DNA from: an uncultured Olegusella sp.
GTDB lineage: Bacteria > Actinomycetota > Coriobacteriia > Coriobacteriales > Atopobiaceae
Assembly (NCBI RefSeq): GCF_947253395.1
Contig: NZ_CAMXYY010000014.1
Span: 1-26,306, forward strand
Direction: 5' to 3'
Length of the DNA stretch: 26,306 bases
This document shows positions 1-6,751 of the stretch, piece after piece (position 1 is the stretch's first letter; each line of letters opens with the position of its first letter). Under the pieces are notes generated by a model. It saw nothing but the letters and a program-made list of their open reading frames with translations. It did not search any database and was not told the DNA's origin. A program made the translations under genes and the position numbers.

Positions 1-48
1 TACACCCATAAGGTTTCGTCGGCAGCGTCAGATGTGTATAAGAGACAG
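1..48 (+). other. Illumina Nextera adapter (non-genomic)
   Basis: Positions 16-29 read TCGTCGGCAGCGTC and 30-48 read AGATGTGTATAAGAGACAG, which together are the Nextera Read 1 adapter ending in the 19-bp Tn5 mosaic end. Positions 1-5 (TACAC) match the 3' end of the P5 oligonucleotide, leaving 6-15 as a 10-base i5 index. This is residual library sequence at a contig end. Genomic sequence starts at 49. The ATG at 34 lies inside the mosaic end and yields the artefactual N-terminus MYKRQ. Confidence 0.97.
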
Positions 49-2010
49 AATACATCTCGTACACTGAGCTCTATCGACACCAACCTAGACGTTACCAAGA
101 TTACGCGCTATTACCTTAACAACGTTAAACAAGCTACCTCGGTCAAAAATCAGAGTCCCTTTGGCACCTGCTGGTCTTTTGCCTCTATCTCGGCTCTTGA
201 GAGTGCCATTTTGAAGGCCCAGGCAGGTGACAAGGCGACCGTTGTCAATCCCCACGACCACCTGAAGCCTATTCTTTCCAAGATTGATGACAAGGGTGTT
301 GACTATTCCGAGCTTTACCTTGCTTGGATGGCATTTTCGTTGCAGGAGGCAGGCTCACAAAAGGGTGAGGGCGAGATTGATATTCTTCCCATTGATGAAG
401 AGTGGGACCGCTTGCAGGCTGGTGGCTGGGCAACCATGGCCGAGACCCTCTTTACTGCTTGGCAGGCCATTGCAACTGAAACAGAAGTGCCCTACTGGCC
501 TAAGGGTGTCCCCGTTACCTTTGAGAACTTCTTGAGGATTGCGCGCATGGGACCAAAGTGGAAGCCCAATCCCAAGTCCATTAACAATACGGTGCGTGTC
601 AAGGGCGTCTACTACTTGCCTGACCCCAACATTCTTGAGATGGACAAGAAGGACCATCTTGTTTGGAAGGGCTATAACAAGAATGCCAATAAGATCATCA
701 AAGAAGCTCTCATTAAATATGGCGCCGTTCAGATTGGCTATGGTGCCGACACGGCACAGCCAGGTGCGCATCCCACGAGCGACTACTTCAATGCCAATAC
801 GTGGGCGCAGTATTGCGACGCAACTAACATAGAGATTACTCATGCGGTTACTATTGTTGGTTGGGATGATGACTTTGATCCTGCCAATTTCCAGGCAGAT
901 AGCAACAACATCAAAGGTCTTAAGAAAGGTGCGTGGCTCGTAAAGAACAGTTGGGGTTCTGGAGATTGGTATACCAAGAATTTTGGACTTGATCCTAACT
1001 CCCTCTACAATAATCGCCGCGTGCGCAAGTGGGGCATTATTGATCCTGAGACGGGTCTGCACACGGGCTACTTCTGGCTGTCCTATTACGACCACTCTAT
1101 CAACACACCATCGGTTTATGAGGTTGAGCTTGCTGATGAGAATGGCAAGTTCCAACATGACCATAACTACCACTACGATACTGCTATCAACCAGTCGCAG
1201 GCACCTTTTGTGTTTCGTACCAAGGACTCTGGTACCTGGGTATCCAACGTCTTTAAGGCTAAGGGCAAAGAAATCCTCAAGGCGGTTACGGTACATACGT
1301 CGACTGCCAACTCAAAGGTCAAGATTCGCATTTATCTCGTGAATGCCAATGACCTGAAGGACAACAATCCCACCAATGATCGCAAGCCAGTACTTGAGAT
1401 GGATTACAAGGCAATTCTTGCGGGTACTCACACGGTTGAATTGAATAAGTACATTCAGCTGAAGCCTGGTCAACTTTTTGCCATTGTTGAGAATATCGTT
1501 AGCCCCGAGGATGGCTCATCTTTGATTAACCTTGAGACTGGTATGGCGCAGTCGGCACAGTATCCTTATCCGGCGGGGGCAAAAACTACAGGTGACGAGT
1601 CCAAGGGCCGCGCGATGGGCTATATCTGGACGTATATCGTGGCCAACCCGGGCGAAACATTTATCAAGATGATGACCAAGCATGGATATCTTTGGATGAC
1701 CCCTCAACAGCTTTCTGAGTGCTACATGGGTGGCAATGTCTTTGAGTTTGGTAATGCCCTCATCAAAGCACTGACCTCCGATGGCACGCTGCCTTTGCTG
1801 CCTGCTCCTGCTCAGCCCAAAAAAGTCAAGCCGATTGAGGCCCATACGGAAGACGCTAATGGCAAGCATATTCGTCATGCCTTAGCTTCGCGCACCTCCG
1901 CATTGCCTCAAACCGGTGATGCTGCAAATGGCGTGCCTTTTGCACTGCTTGCTCTCGGTAGTGCTCTTGCTGCCGCAGGTATTCTGGTGAAGAAGGACTC
2001 TGAAGCATAA
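49..2010 (+). CDS. C1 family peptidase, LPXTG-anchored, 5' partial
   Basis: This is a papain-like cysteine protease, probably displayed on the cell wall. Numbered from the apparent ATG at 34, the catalytic Cys46 sits in SPFGTCWSFAS, His270 in THAVTIVGW and Asn305 in WLVKNSWGS. A beta-rich region follows (about residues 375-500), consistent with the lectin-like domain seen in bacterial C1 surface proteases. The C-terminus has LPQTG at 624-628, a hydrophobic stretch and a KKDSEA charged tail, which is a sortase A-type sorting signal. The first five apparent residues come from adapter sequence, so the true start, signal peptide and any propeptide are missing. The frame is open from base 49. The family assignment is firm; the substrate is unknown. 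A hairpin terminator follows at 2104-2132. Confidence 0.93.
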   Translation, partial: NTSRTLSSIDTNLDVTKITRYYLNNVKQATSVKNQSPFGTCWSFASISALESAILKAQAGDKATVVNPHDHLKPILSKIDDKGVDYSELYLAWMAFSLQEAGSQKGEGEIDILPIDEEWDRLQAGGWATMAETLFTAWQAIATETEVPYWPKGVPVTFENFLRIARMGPKWKPNPKSINNTVRVKGVYYLPDPNILEMDKKDHLVWKGYNKNANKIIKEALIKYGAVQIGYGADTAQPGAHPTSDYFNANTWAQYCDATNIEITHAVTIVGWDDDFDPANFQADSNNIKGLKKGAWLVKNSWGSGDWYTKNFGLDPNSLYNNRRVRKWGIIDPETGLHTGYFWLSYYDHSINTPSVYEVELADENGKFQHDHNYHYDTAINQSQAPFVFRTKDSGTWVSNVFKAKGKEILKAVTVHTSTANSKVKIRIYLVNANDLKDNNPTNDRKPVLEMDYKAILAGTHTVELNKYIQLKPGQLFAIVENIVSPEDGSSLINLETGMAQSAQYPYPAGAKTTGDESKGRAMGYIWTYIVANPGETFIKMMTKHGYLWMTPQQLSECYMGGNVFEFGNALIKALTSDGTLPLLPAPAQPKKVKPIEAHTEDANGKHIRHALASRTSALPQTGDAANGVPFALLALGSALAAAGILVKKDSEA

Positions 2011-2103
2011 AGGCTCACATGTGTAAAGCTTGCAAGTGCCATGTGACAAACCGCGTACCCCATGGCAAGTCGCGTGTGTCCTATAGCCAAAAGCTTTTAT
2101 GAG

Positions 2104-2132
2104 AAGGCGAACTTGTATGGGTTCGCCTTTTT
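2104..2132 (+). terminator. Rho-independent terminator after C1 peptidase gene
   Basis: A perfect 9-bp stem (AAGGCGAAC at 2104-2112 with GTTCGCCTT at 2121-2129) has an 8-nt loop and runs into TTTTT ending at 2132. It lies about 95 bp after the stop codon of the peptidase gene. Confidence 0.8.
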
Positions 2133-2157
2133 GCATAAGCAGCGTGAGAAAAACTAA

Positions 2158-2346
2158 AAATCTGGCAGCATAGAAACATTACTCAGCTTTTATGCTGCTA
2201 CACGCGAGATTCAATGTGTACCTAGTTTTACTGATTGTAATTTTAGGGTTGATTATCAGGAACTTCGTACTATGGCGGAGAAAGCTCTATATATGCACTT
2301 TGGATTGAATAATCCGTTTACAGGAAAAAGCCAGTTGTGCGCTTAA
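2158..2346 (+). pseudogene. Possible gene remnant, unknown family
   Basis: The frame is open for 62 codons to TAA at 2344-2346 and reads like real protein (for example SIETLLSFYAATREIQ and RTMAEKALYMHFGLNN). There is no ATG or GTG until ATG 2272, and the frame is bounded upstream by TAA at 2155-2157. No ribosome binding site is visible. I do not recognise the family. It could be the 3' end of a gene whose front has been lost, or chance. The competing hydrophobic frame at 2192-2308 overlaps it, so at most one is real. Confidence 0.28.
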
Positions 2347-2568
2347 CTGTATTTTCTGCTTGCTATATCCTCAAAACAGGAGGTGAAATAAGCAATAGTA
2401 ACGGTAAACTTTTATGTGGGCATTTGCACGTATTTGCTTATGTCTCCTGCCCACTATGGAGACTGCGACTTAAAATCAGCAGGATAGTCGCATAGCTTAT
2501 ACAGCGGATGCTTAGGTTATGTGCCGCCGATTGTTGCATCTCCTAATTTTCCATGCTCTCAATGGACA

Positions 2569-2580
2569 TTGATATCAAAT
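2569..2580. repeat. TTGATATCAAAT repeat, upstream copy
   Basis: This 12-bp sequence contains the 10-bp perfect palindrome TTGATATCAA. An identical copy in the same orientation lies at 3449-3460. This copy directly precedes the GAAAGGAG ribosome binding site of the secreted-protein gene, while the other overlaps the stop codon of its partner, so the pair brackets exactly the two-gene unit. Confidence 0.6.
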
Positions 2581-2595
2581 GAAAGGAGTCAATCT

Positions 2596-3120
2596 ATGAA
2601 AAAAGCATTATGTATCCTGCTATCGATTGTTATGCTGCTCTTTATGAGAGTTACCGCCTTTGCTGTAGGTGCAAAAGAAGCACCATCGCAAACATTGCCA
2701 TCTTGGTTGCCTGATGATGCGCCTGCGCCTGATCCAAACTCCGAGATTTCCATTGTTCACTTTTATATCAATGAGGATGGCAATACTATTGTTTACGATC
2801 CAGAAACAGAAGCTATTCCTTACTCAACAGCGTACGGCAACGCTGGAACAGCAGCCATTTATTGGGTTAACCGTTCACAAATTTATTGGGGTGTTACTTC
2901 TTATACCAAAGGACTTATGACCTTTGCAGGAGAAGTTACCACAAATCGTGGGGGATCTTACTTGCTTGGGAATATTGAGTTTGACGGAAGTGCTTCTGGC
3001 AACATCATGGGAGTAAAAACAAAGCGTGGCACCAATACCGCAACGCTCAGCGGTTTTATGATTGATGCTAAAGGAGTTTCTTTTACGGCACCTAATGTAT
3101 CGTCCTCTCTCACTTATTGA
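2596..3120 (+). CDS. Secreted hypothetical protein (174 aa)
   Basis: The start is ATG 2596, preceded by AAAGGAG at 2582-2588 with 7-bp spacing; the frame extends further upstream but without a better site. The N-terminus MKKALCILLSIVMLLF followed by AFA is a clear Sec signal peptide, with likely cleavage after Ala at about residue 22-24. The mature part begins with an acidic Pro-rich segment (LPDDAPAPDPN) and then a Gly/Ser/Thr-rich region suggesting beta structure (IYWGVTSYTKG, GGSYLLGNIEFDGSASGN). No LPXTG, transmembrane tail or cysteine motif is seen, so release to the medium is likely. I do not recognise the family. The next gene starts within or just after its stop codon, implying translational coupling. 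A bacteriocin-like or other secreted effector is possible but unproven. Confidence 0.72.
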   Translation: MKKALCILLSIVMLLFMRVTAFAVGAKEAPSQTLPSWLPDDAPAPDPNSEISIVHFYINEDGNTIVYDPETEAIPYSTAYGNAGTAAIYWVNRSQIYWGVTSYTKGLMTFAGEVTTNRGGSYLLGNIEFDGSASGNIMGVKTKRGTNTATLSGFMIDAKGVSFTAPNVSSSLTY

Positions 3121-3122
3121 TT

Positions 3123-3452
3123 ATGTCTGTACATAGTATCGAGGAAAAGTTACCTCATTTTACGGATGTGGAATTTGAATACAAAGGGATTGAATTTCAA
3201 GCGCAACTCTGTCTGCTATATACTGGAAAAGTGATGATTTCTTTTCGTGTACCAAAAAGTGAATTGGCGCAAAACCTGTGTAGAGGTTTGCTTAATTCTC
3301 GAGGTACAAAATTGAATATTAAAATAAATCGTTTACCACTGTGCGCAAACGTAGACACTTGCTCCTTTGCAGTTCCCAACGGCTCATTATTGTTCTCTGA
3401 TTTCAGCATTACTATCGAGAACAATCTGGTTTTTAGAGAAGATAGTATTTGA
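3123..3452 (+). CDS. Small cytosolic hypothetical protein (109 aa)
   Basis: The frame runs from ATG 3123 to TGA 3450-3452. TTG at 3117 is an alternative start that would overlap the upstream TGA as TTGA. No convincing ribosome binding site is visible, so translation probably depends on coupling to the upstream secreted-protein gene. The protein has no signal peptide or transmembrane segment. It is predicted soluble and mostly beta, with several cysteines (in LCLLYTGK, NLCRGLL and LPLCANVDTCSF). The family is not recognised; a PilZ-like beta fold is a remote thought that I cannot support by motif. The secreted-plus-cytosolic pairing would fit an effector and its immunity or accessory partner, which is inference only. 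Confidence 0.6.
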   Translation: MSVHSIEEKLPHFTDVEFEYKGIEFQAQLCLLYTGKVMISFRVPKSELAQNLCRGLLNSRGTKLNIKINRLPLCANVDTCSFAVPNGSLLFSDFSITIENNLVFREDSI

Positions 3453-3460
3453 TATCAAAT
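3449..3460. repeat. TTGATATCAAAT repeat, downstream copy
   Basis: This is an exact copy of the motif at 2569-2580 in the same orientation, 880 bp away. It overlaps the stop codon (3450-3452) of the 109-aa protein gene. It could be a recombination footprint, a regulator site or coincidence. Confidence 0.55.
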
Positions 3461-3490
3461 TTCTAATCTTTCCTCTGGCAGAAAAAGGCT

Positions 3491-3531
3491 ATGCCCGTAT
3501 CAGCAGCAATGCCCGATATGGGCATCTTTCT
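3491..3531 (+). terminator. Probable terminator after the two-gene unit
   Basis: ATGCCCGTATC (3491-3501) pairs with GATATGGGCAT (3515-3525), an 11-bp stem with one G-T wobble, followed by CTTTCTT. A smaller alternative stem uses the second ATGCCC (3510-3515) with GGGCAT (3520-3525). The U-tract is weak. Confidence 0.5.
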
Positions 3532-3536
3532 TAATG

Positions 3537-3674
3537 TCACACTTTTAAGATGCAATTTTTAATGTTGATTAGCAGTGATATGCCGCTGCGCTCCGGTCTC
3601 AGCGTTTTCAGAATGACTTTACCCTTAATGCGTTTAGCTATGACTTCCTTGAGGTAGGCTTCATCCAGCGTCAA
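3537..3674 (-). pseudogene. Possible gene remnant downstream of nth
   Basis: On the minus strand a 45-codon open frame runs from TTG (3672-3674) to TGA (3537-3539), giving a charged, protein-like sequence (LTLDEAYLKEVIAKR, then KVILKTLRPERSG). It uses codons such as GAT GAA GCC TAC CTC AAG GAA GTC, resembling neighbouring genes. No ribosome binding site or ATG is present and the frame is closed a few codons upstream. The family is not recognised. It may be the truncated 3' end of a lost gene. Confidence 0.25.
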
Positions 3675-3702
3675 AAGTAGCCGACAAAATTACCACATAT
3701 TT

Positions 3703-4383
3703 TCAGCGCTTCTTGTGTTTAAGATAGCGGTTGGGCTGGCCCGCACTGGGACAAAGATCGGCCAGCGGGCACTCATCGCAGCGCGCTTTGCGAGCACTGC
3801 AGATTTCGCGACCTAGGCGTATCCAAGTTTCATTTACCCCGCGCCAGAACTTTTTTTGAATAAGTTCAAGCAGATCCTTCTCAGCGGCAGCAGGTGTTGA
3901 CGTCTTGGTAAAGCCGAGCCTTGTTGCAATGCGATATACATGCGTATCCACTGCAATGCCTTCGACAATACCAAAAGCCTTGTTGAGCACGATATTTGCT
4001 GTCTTGCGTCCTACACCTGGCAGATGCGTGAGCTCCTCCATGCTTTTTGGAACTTCTCCACCGTATTCAGAGATGAGTACTTGTGACAATTCAATAGCAT
4101 GCTGTGCCTTAGTACGATAAAAACCTAGAGAGTGGATCACATCTTCTACCTGGTAAAGCTCTGCTTGGGCAAGTTCGGCAGGTCCTGGCCAGCGGGAAAA
4201 GAGCTCAGGGGTTACCTTATTGACGGCAACATCAGTGGTCTGCGCAGACAGCATGACGGCTATCAACAGGGTAAACGGCGACGTATAGTTCAGCGCGCTT
4301 TCCATATGGCCATAGCGTTCCTCCATGCGAACGCACATCTCCTCAGCGCGCGCCTGCTTTGATTTTTTTGATTCGCGTGGCAT
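3703..4383 (-). CDS. nth: Endonuclease III
   Basis: This DNA glycosylase/AP lyase removes oxidised pyrimidines in base excision repair. At 226 aa it is the normal family length. The helix-hairpin-helix motif LPGVGRKTA (121-129) carries the catalytic Lys127, and VDTHV (145-149) the catalytic Asp146. The C-terminal 4Fe-4S ligands follow the canonical C-X6-C-X2-C-X5-C pattern (Cys195, 202, 205, 211). The start ATG has AGGGGAAG just upstream on the minus strand. The N-terminal extension PRESKKSKQ is basic. The gene is divergent from glgB, with a 190-bp gap. Confidence 0.97.
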   Translation of the reverse strand: MPRESKKSKQARAEEMCVRMEERYGHMESALNYTSPFTLLIAVMLSAQTTDVAVNKVTPELFSRWPGPAELAQAELYQVEDVIHSLGFYRTKAQHAIELSQVLISEYGGEVPKSMEELTHLPGVGRKTANIVLNKAFGIVEGIAVDTHVYRIATRLGFTKTSTPAAAEKDLLELIQKKFWRGVNETWIRLGREICSARKARCDECPLADLCPSAGQPNRYLKHKKR

Positions 4384-4473
4384 TTCTTCCCCTTGTTATG
4401 TATACCTAAAATAACCGCTTGCCGTTTATAGATTGTATCCACCTACCGCACATCCGATAGCATGCCCCATTTT

Positions 4474-4515
4474 GTTCCATCCAAGACTACTATGGAAGGG
4501 GTATGGAACCGTTCC
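4474..4515. promoter_or_regulatory. Inverted repeats upstream of glgB
   Basis: GTTCCAT (4474-4480) can pair with ATGGAAC (4503-4509), or its inner part with ATGGAA at 4492-4497, and the adjacent GGAACCGTTCC (4505-4515) is a palindrome with one central base. These overlapping GGAAC/GTTCC half-sites lie 60-100 bp before the glgB start and could be operator sites or a leader structure. I found no convincing -35/-10 pair in the gap. ScrR/MalR-type LacI operators differ, so no regulator is named. Confidence 0.35.
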
Positions 4516-4573
4516 CTCACCAGAGGGGATCAGACGCTAGCCAATGAAAAGCGGCGACTGTTGGAGGTAAGGA

Positions 4574-6679
4574 ATGGGCACCACAGACACAATATATAGA
4601 CTGAGCAATGATGACATTTATCTGCTGACCGAAGGCGCCTGGTATCGCAGTTATCAAAAGATGGGCGCGCATCCCGCGACAGTTGATGGTGTCGCTGGAT
4701 ACTTCTTTGCTGTGTGGGTGCCTGATGTGCGCTCTGTGCATGTTATTGGTGAGTTTAATGGCTGGGACCCCACAGCCAATCCGCTGGAAGTTACGCCCTA
4801 CGGTGGCGTTTGGGAAGCTTTTGTCCCTGGTGTGCAAGAAGGCCAACTTTATAAGTATCTCATCGAAACTCAGTCGGGCGACTTGCTTTATAAAGCAGAC
4901 CCCTATGCCTTCTCAGCCGAAATGATCCCTGGTACTGCCTCAAAGACTGCCGATATCGAGGGTTATGTCTGGGGCGACAAGAGCTGGATGGATAAGCGTA
5001 AAAAGACCAACCAGATGAAGGCACCTCTCAACATTTTTGAAGTACATCTAGGCAGTTGGAAACGCCATGATGACGGCTTGGCTGGCAATGGCGATCCCGA
5101 CTCTGATGACCATGCAGGCACCTACCTTACCTACGAAGATCTTTCGGTTGAGCTCGTTGAGTACGTTAAAAAGATGGGGTATTCCCACATCGAAATTCTG
5201 CCCGTGATGGAGCATCCCTTTGATGGTTCTTGGGGCTACCAGATAACGGGCTACTATGCGCCAACCTCGCGCTATGGTACACCCAAGCAGTTCAAACATT
5301 TTGTTGATAGTTGTCACAAAGCTGGCATTGGTGTCATTTTGGACTGGGTTCCCGGCGGTTTTTGCCGTGATGAACATGGTCTGGTGCACTTCAATGGTCA
5401 CAAGCTTTATGAAAAAGAAGAGCATCCCAATTGGGGTACCTTTAAGTTTGATTTTGCTCGAGGTGAAGTACACTCCTTCCTTATCTCCAATCTTCTGTAT
5501 TGGATTGATGAGTATCATGCCGATGGTATCCGCATGGATGGTGTTACTTCTATGCTCTACCTCAACTTTGGCATTGATGATCCACGTCTCAAGAAGTTTA
5601 ATGAGAAGGGCACTGAGGAAGACTTTGCTTCGATTGAGTTCATCAAGGGCTGCAATACCACCATTGGCAAATACTGCCCTGATGTGCTGATGATTGCCGA
5701 AGAGTCAACCGCATGGCCACTTGTGACCTATCCGCCCGAGGATGGTGGCTTGGGCTTCCATCTTAAGTGGGATATGGGTTGGATGAACGATACGCTGCAT
5801 TATATGCAGTCTGACTTCCCGTACCGCCCGTCCAATCATGGCCTTTTGACCTTCTCGATAATGTATGCATTCAACGAAAACTTCGTGTTGTCACTGTCTC
5901 ATGACGAGGTGGTACACGGGAAGTGCTCGCTGATTACACGTATGCCTGGCGATTACTGGCGTCAGTTTGCCGGTATGCGGTCGTTGGCTTTTTATCAGAT
6001 GACACATCCTGGTGCCAAGCTTAACTTTATGGGTAATGAGATTGCGCAGTTTATTGAGTGGCGCTATTACGAGGGCATTCAGTATTTCTTGACAGAGCAG
6101 TACGAGGCACATGCTCATCAGCAGCACTTTGTAGCCAAGCTCAATGCTTTCTATAATTCTTACCCAGCACTTTGGCAGCGAGCGTATACCCAAGATGGTT
6201 TCGAGTGGATTAACCCTGATAATGCCGAGCAGTCCATCATCTCCTACATCCGTCATGGCGATAAGCCCAAAGATGATCTTTTTATCCTCATCAATTTTGA
6301 TCCCGCTACGTATGAGGAATATCGTGTGGGTCTGCCATATGCAGGTAAGTGGAAAGAAGTGTTTAACACCGATGCCGAAGAATTTGGTGGCTCTGGTGTG
6401 ACTAATTCGGGTTTTGTGTATAAGACAGTTGAAGAACCCTGTGATGGCCGCGATTATTGTGTGACGCTGCGTGTTCCTCCCATCGGTGGCTTGATTCTTG
6501 CTTATGAGGGGCCTCTTCCCGCAAAGAAGACTCGCGCAAAGGCAACGGCAAAGAAGTCCTCAAGCAAGACAACTACGAGGACGACAGCAAAGACGACCGC
6601 AAAAAAGACAACGGCAAGCAAAACTTCAACACCAACGGCAACTGCCAAGCGCACAACGCGCCAGAGTAAGGCAAAATAG
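4574..6679 (+). CDS. glgB: 1,4-alpha-glucan branching enzyme with basic tail
   Basis: This enzyme introduces alpha-1,6 branches into glycogen (GH13). The start ATG is preceded by GGAGGT at 4563-4568. Residues about 40-120 form the CBM48 module (WVPDVRSVHVIGEFNGWDP), followed by the GH13 barrel. The catalytic triad is present: Asp322 in GIRMDGVTSM, Glu376 in LMIAEESTA and Asp444 in SLSHDEVVHGK. Conserved region I reads DWVPGGF (257-263), where the family normally has DWVPxHF, so Gly262 replaces the usual histidine. Residues about 650-701 are a Lys/Thr/Ala/Ser/Arg tail with AKKTT-type repeats, absent from typical GlgB and histone-H1-like in composition. The gene is first in the glycogen locus. 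A hairpin separates it from glgP. Confidence 0.95.
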   Translation: MGTTDTIYRLSNDDIYLLTEGAWYRSYQKMGAHPATVDGVAGYFFAVWVPDVRSVHVIGEFNGWDPTANPLEVTPYGGVWEAFVPGVQEGQLYKYLIETQSGDLLYKADPYAFSAEMIPGTASKTADIEGYVWGDKSWMDKRKKTNQMKAPLNIFEVHLGSWKRHDDGLAGNGDPDSDDHAGTYLTYEDLSVELVEYVKKMGYSHIEILPVMEHPFDGSWGYQITGYYAPTSRYGTPKQFKHFVDSCHKAGIGVILDWVPGGFCRDEHGLVHFNGHKLYEKEEHPNWGTFKFDFARGEVHSFLISNLLYWIDEYHADGIRMDGVTSMLYLNFGIDDPRLKKFNEKGTEEDFASIEFIKGCNTTIGKYCPDVLMIAEESTAWPLVTYPPEDGGLGFHLKWDMGWMNDTLHYMQSDFPYRPSNHGLLTFSIMYAFNENFVLSLSHDEVVHGKCSLITRMPGDYWRQFAGMRSLAFYQMTHPGAKLNFMGNEIAQFIEWRYYEGIQYFLTEQYEAHAHQQHFVAKLNAFYNSYPALWQRAYTQDGFEWINPDNAEQSIISYIRHGDKPKDDLFILINFDPATYEEYRVGLPYAGKWKEVFNTDAEEFGGSGVTNSGFVYKTVEEPCDGRDYCVTLRVPPIGGLILAYEGPLPAKKTRAKATAKKSSSKTTTRTTAKTTAKKTTASKTSTPTATAKRTTRQSKAK

Positions 6680-6682
6680 GAT

Positions 6683-6717
6683 ACACACTCGCATGCTTTT
6701 TTAAGATGCGAGTGTGT
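6683..6717 (+). promoter_or_regulatory. Intercistronic hairpin, glgB-glgP
   Basis: A perfect 12-bp stem joins ACACACTCGCAT (6683-6694) and ATGCGAGTGTGT (6706-6717), with an 11-nt loop containing the T-run. The T-tract is inside the loop rather than after the stem, so it is not a classical terminator. An mRNA processing or stability element between glgB and glgP fits better. Confidence 0.6.
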
Positions 6718-6751
6718 GTACCTCGTTTGGCAGTACCGTAGGAAGGCATAT

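Larger units (their letters stand above)
2133..2595. other. 463-bp gap without an intact gene
   Basis: There is no intact gene here. The stretch holds a coding-like remnant (2158-2346) and several short inverted repeats: GCAGCATA 2165-2172 with TATGCTGC 2191-2198, GTGGGCA 2416-2422 with TGCCCAC 2448-2454, and TGCGACT 2464-2470 with AGTCGCA 2486-2492. An isolated AGGAGGTG near 2380 resembles a ribosome binding site but has no start codon at a usable distance. An alternative 38-codon frame, ATG 2192 to stop 2308, encodes a hydrophobic peptide (residues YLVLLIVILGLII) and has no ribosome binding site. The overall picture is a decayed or regulatory region upstream of the secreted-protein gene. 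Confidence 0.5.

Noticed and set aside
34..48. ATG at 34 as the start of the C1 peptidase
   Set aside because: It lies inside the Tn5 mosaic end of the sequencing adapter; the coding sequence is a 5' partial beginning at 49.
355..1296. 313-codon minus-strand frame inside the C1 peptidase gene
   Set aside because: It is antisense to a gene with clear catalytic motifs, has no recognisable domain and arises from codon bias.
4384..4573. Sigma-70 promoter for glgB or nth in the divergent gap
   Set aside because: TTGTTA, TTGCCG and TATAGAT-like boxes exist but none pair at 16-18 bp spacing.
6498..6704. Arg/Gln-rich alternative frame over the GlgB tail
   Set aside because: It is a shifted reading of the AAG/ACG-rich tail; the GlgB frame is continuous through it and ends at a normal stop.
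6716..6751. GTG 6716 as the glgP start
   Set aside because: It falls in the 3' arm of the intercistronic hairpin; ATG 6752 has a proper AGGAAGG site and matches the usual GlgP N-terminus.
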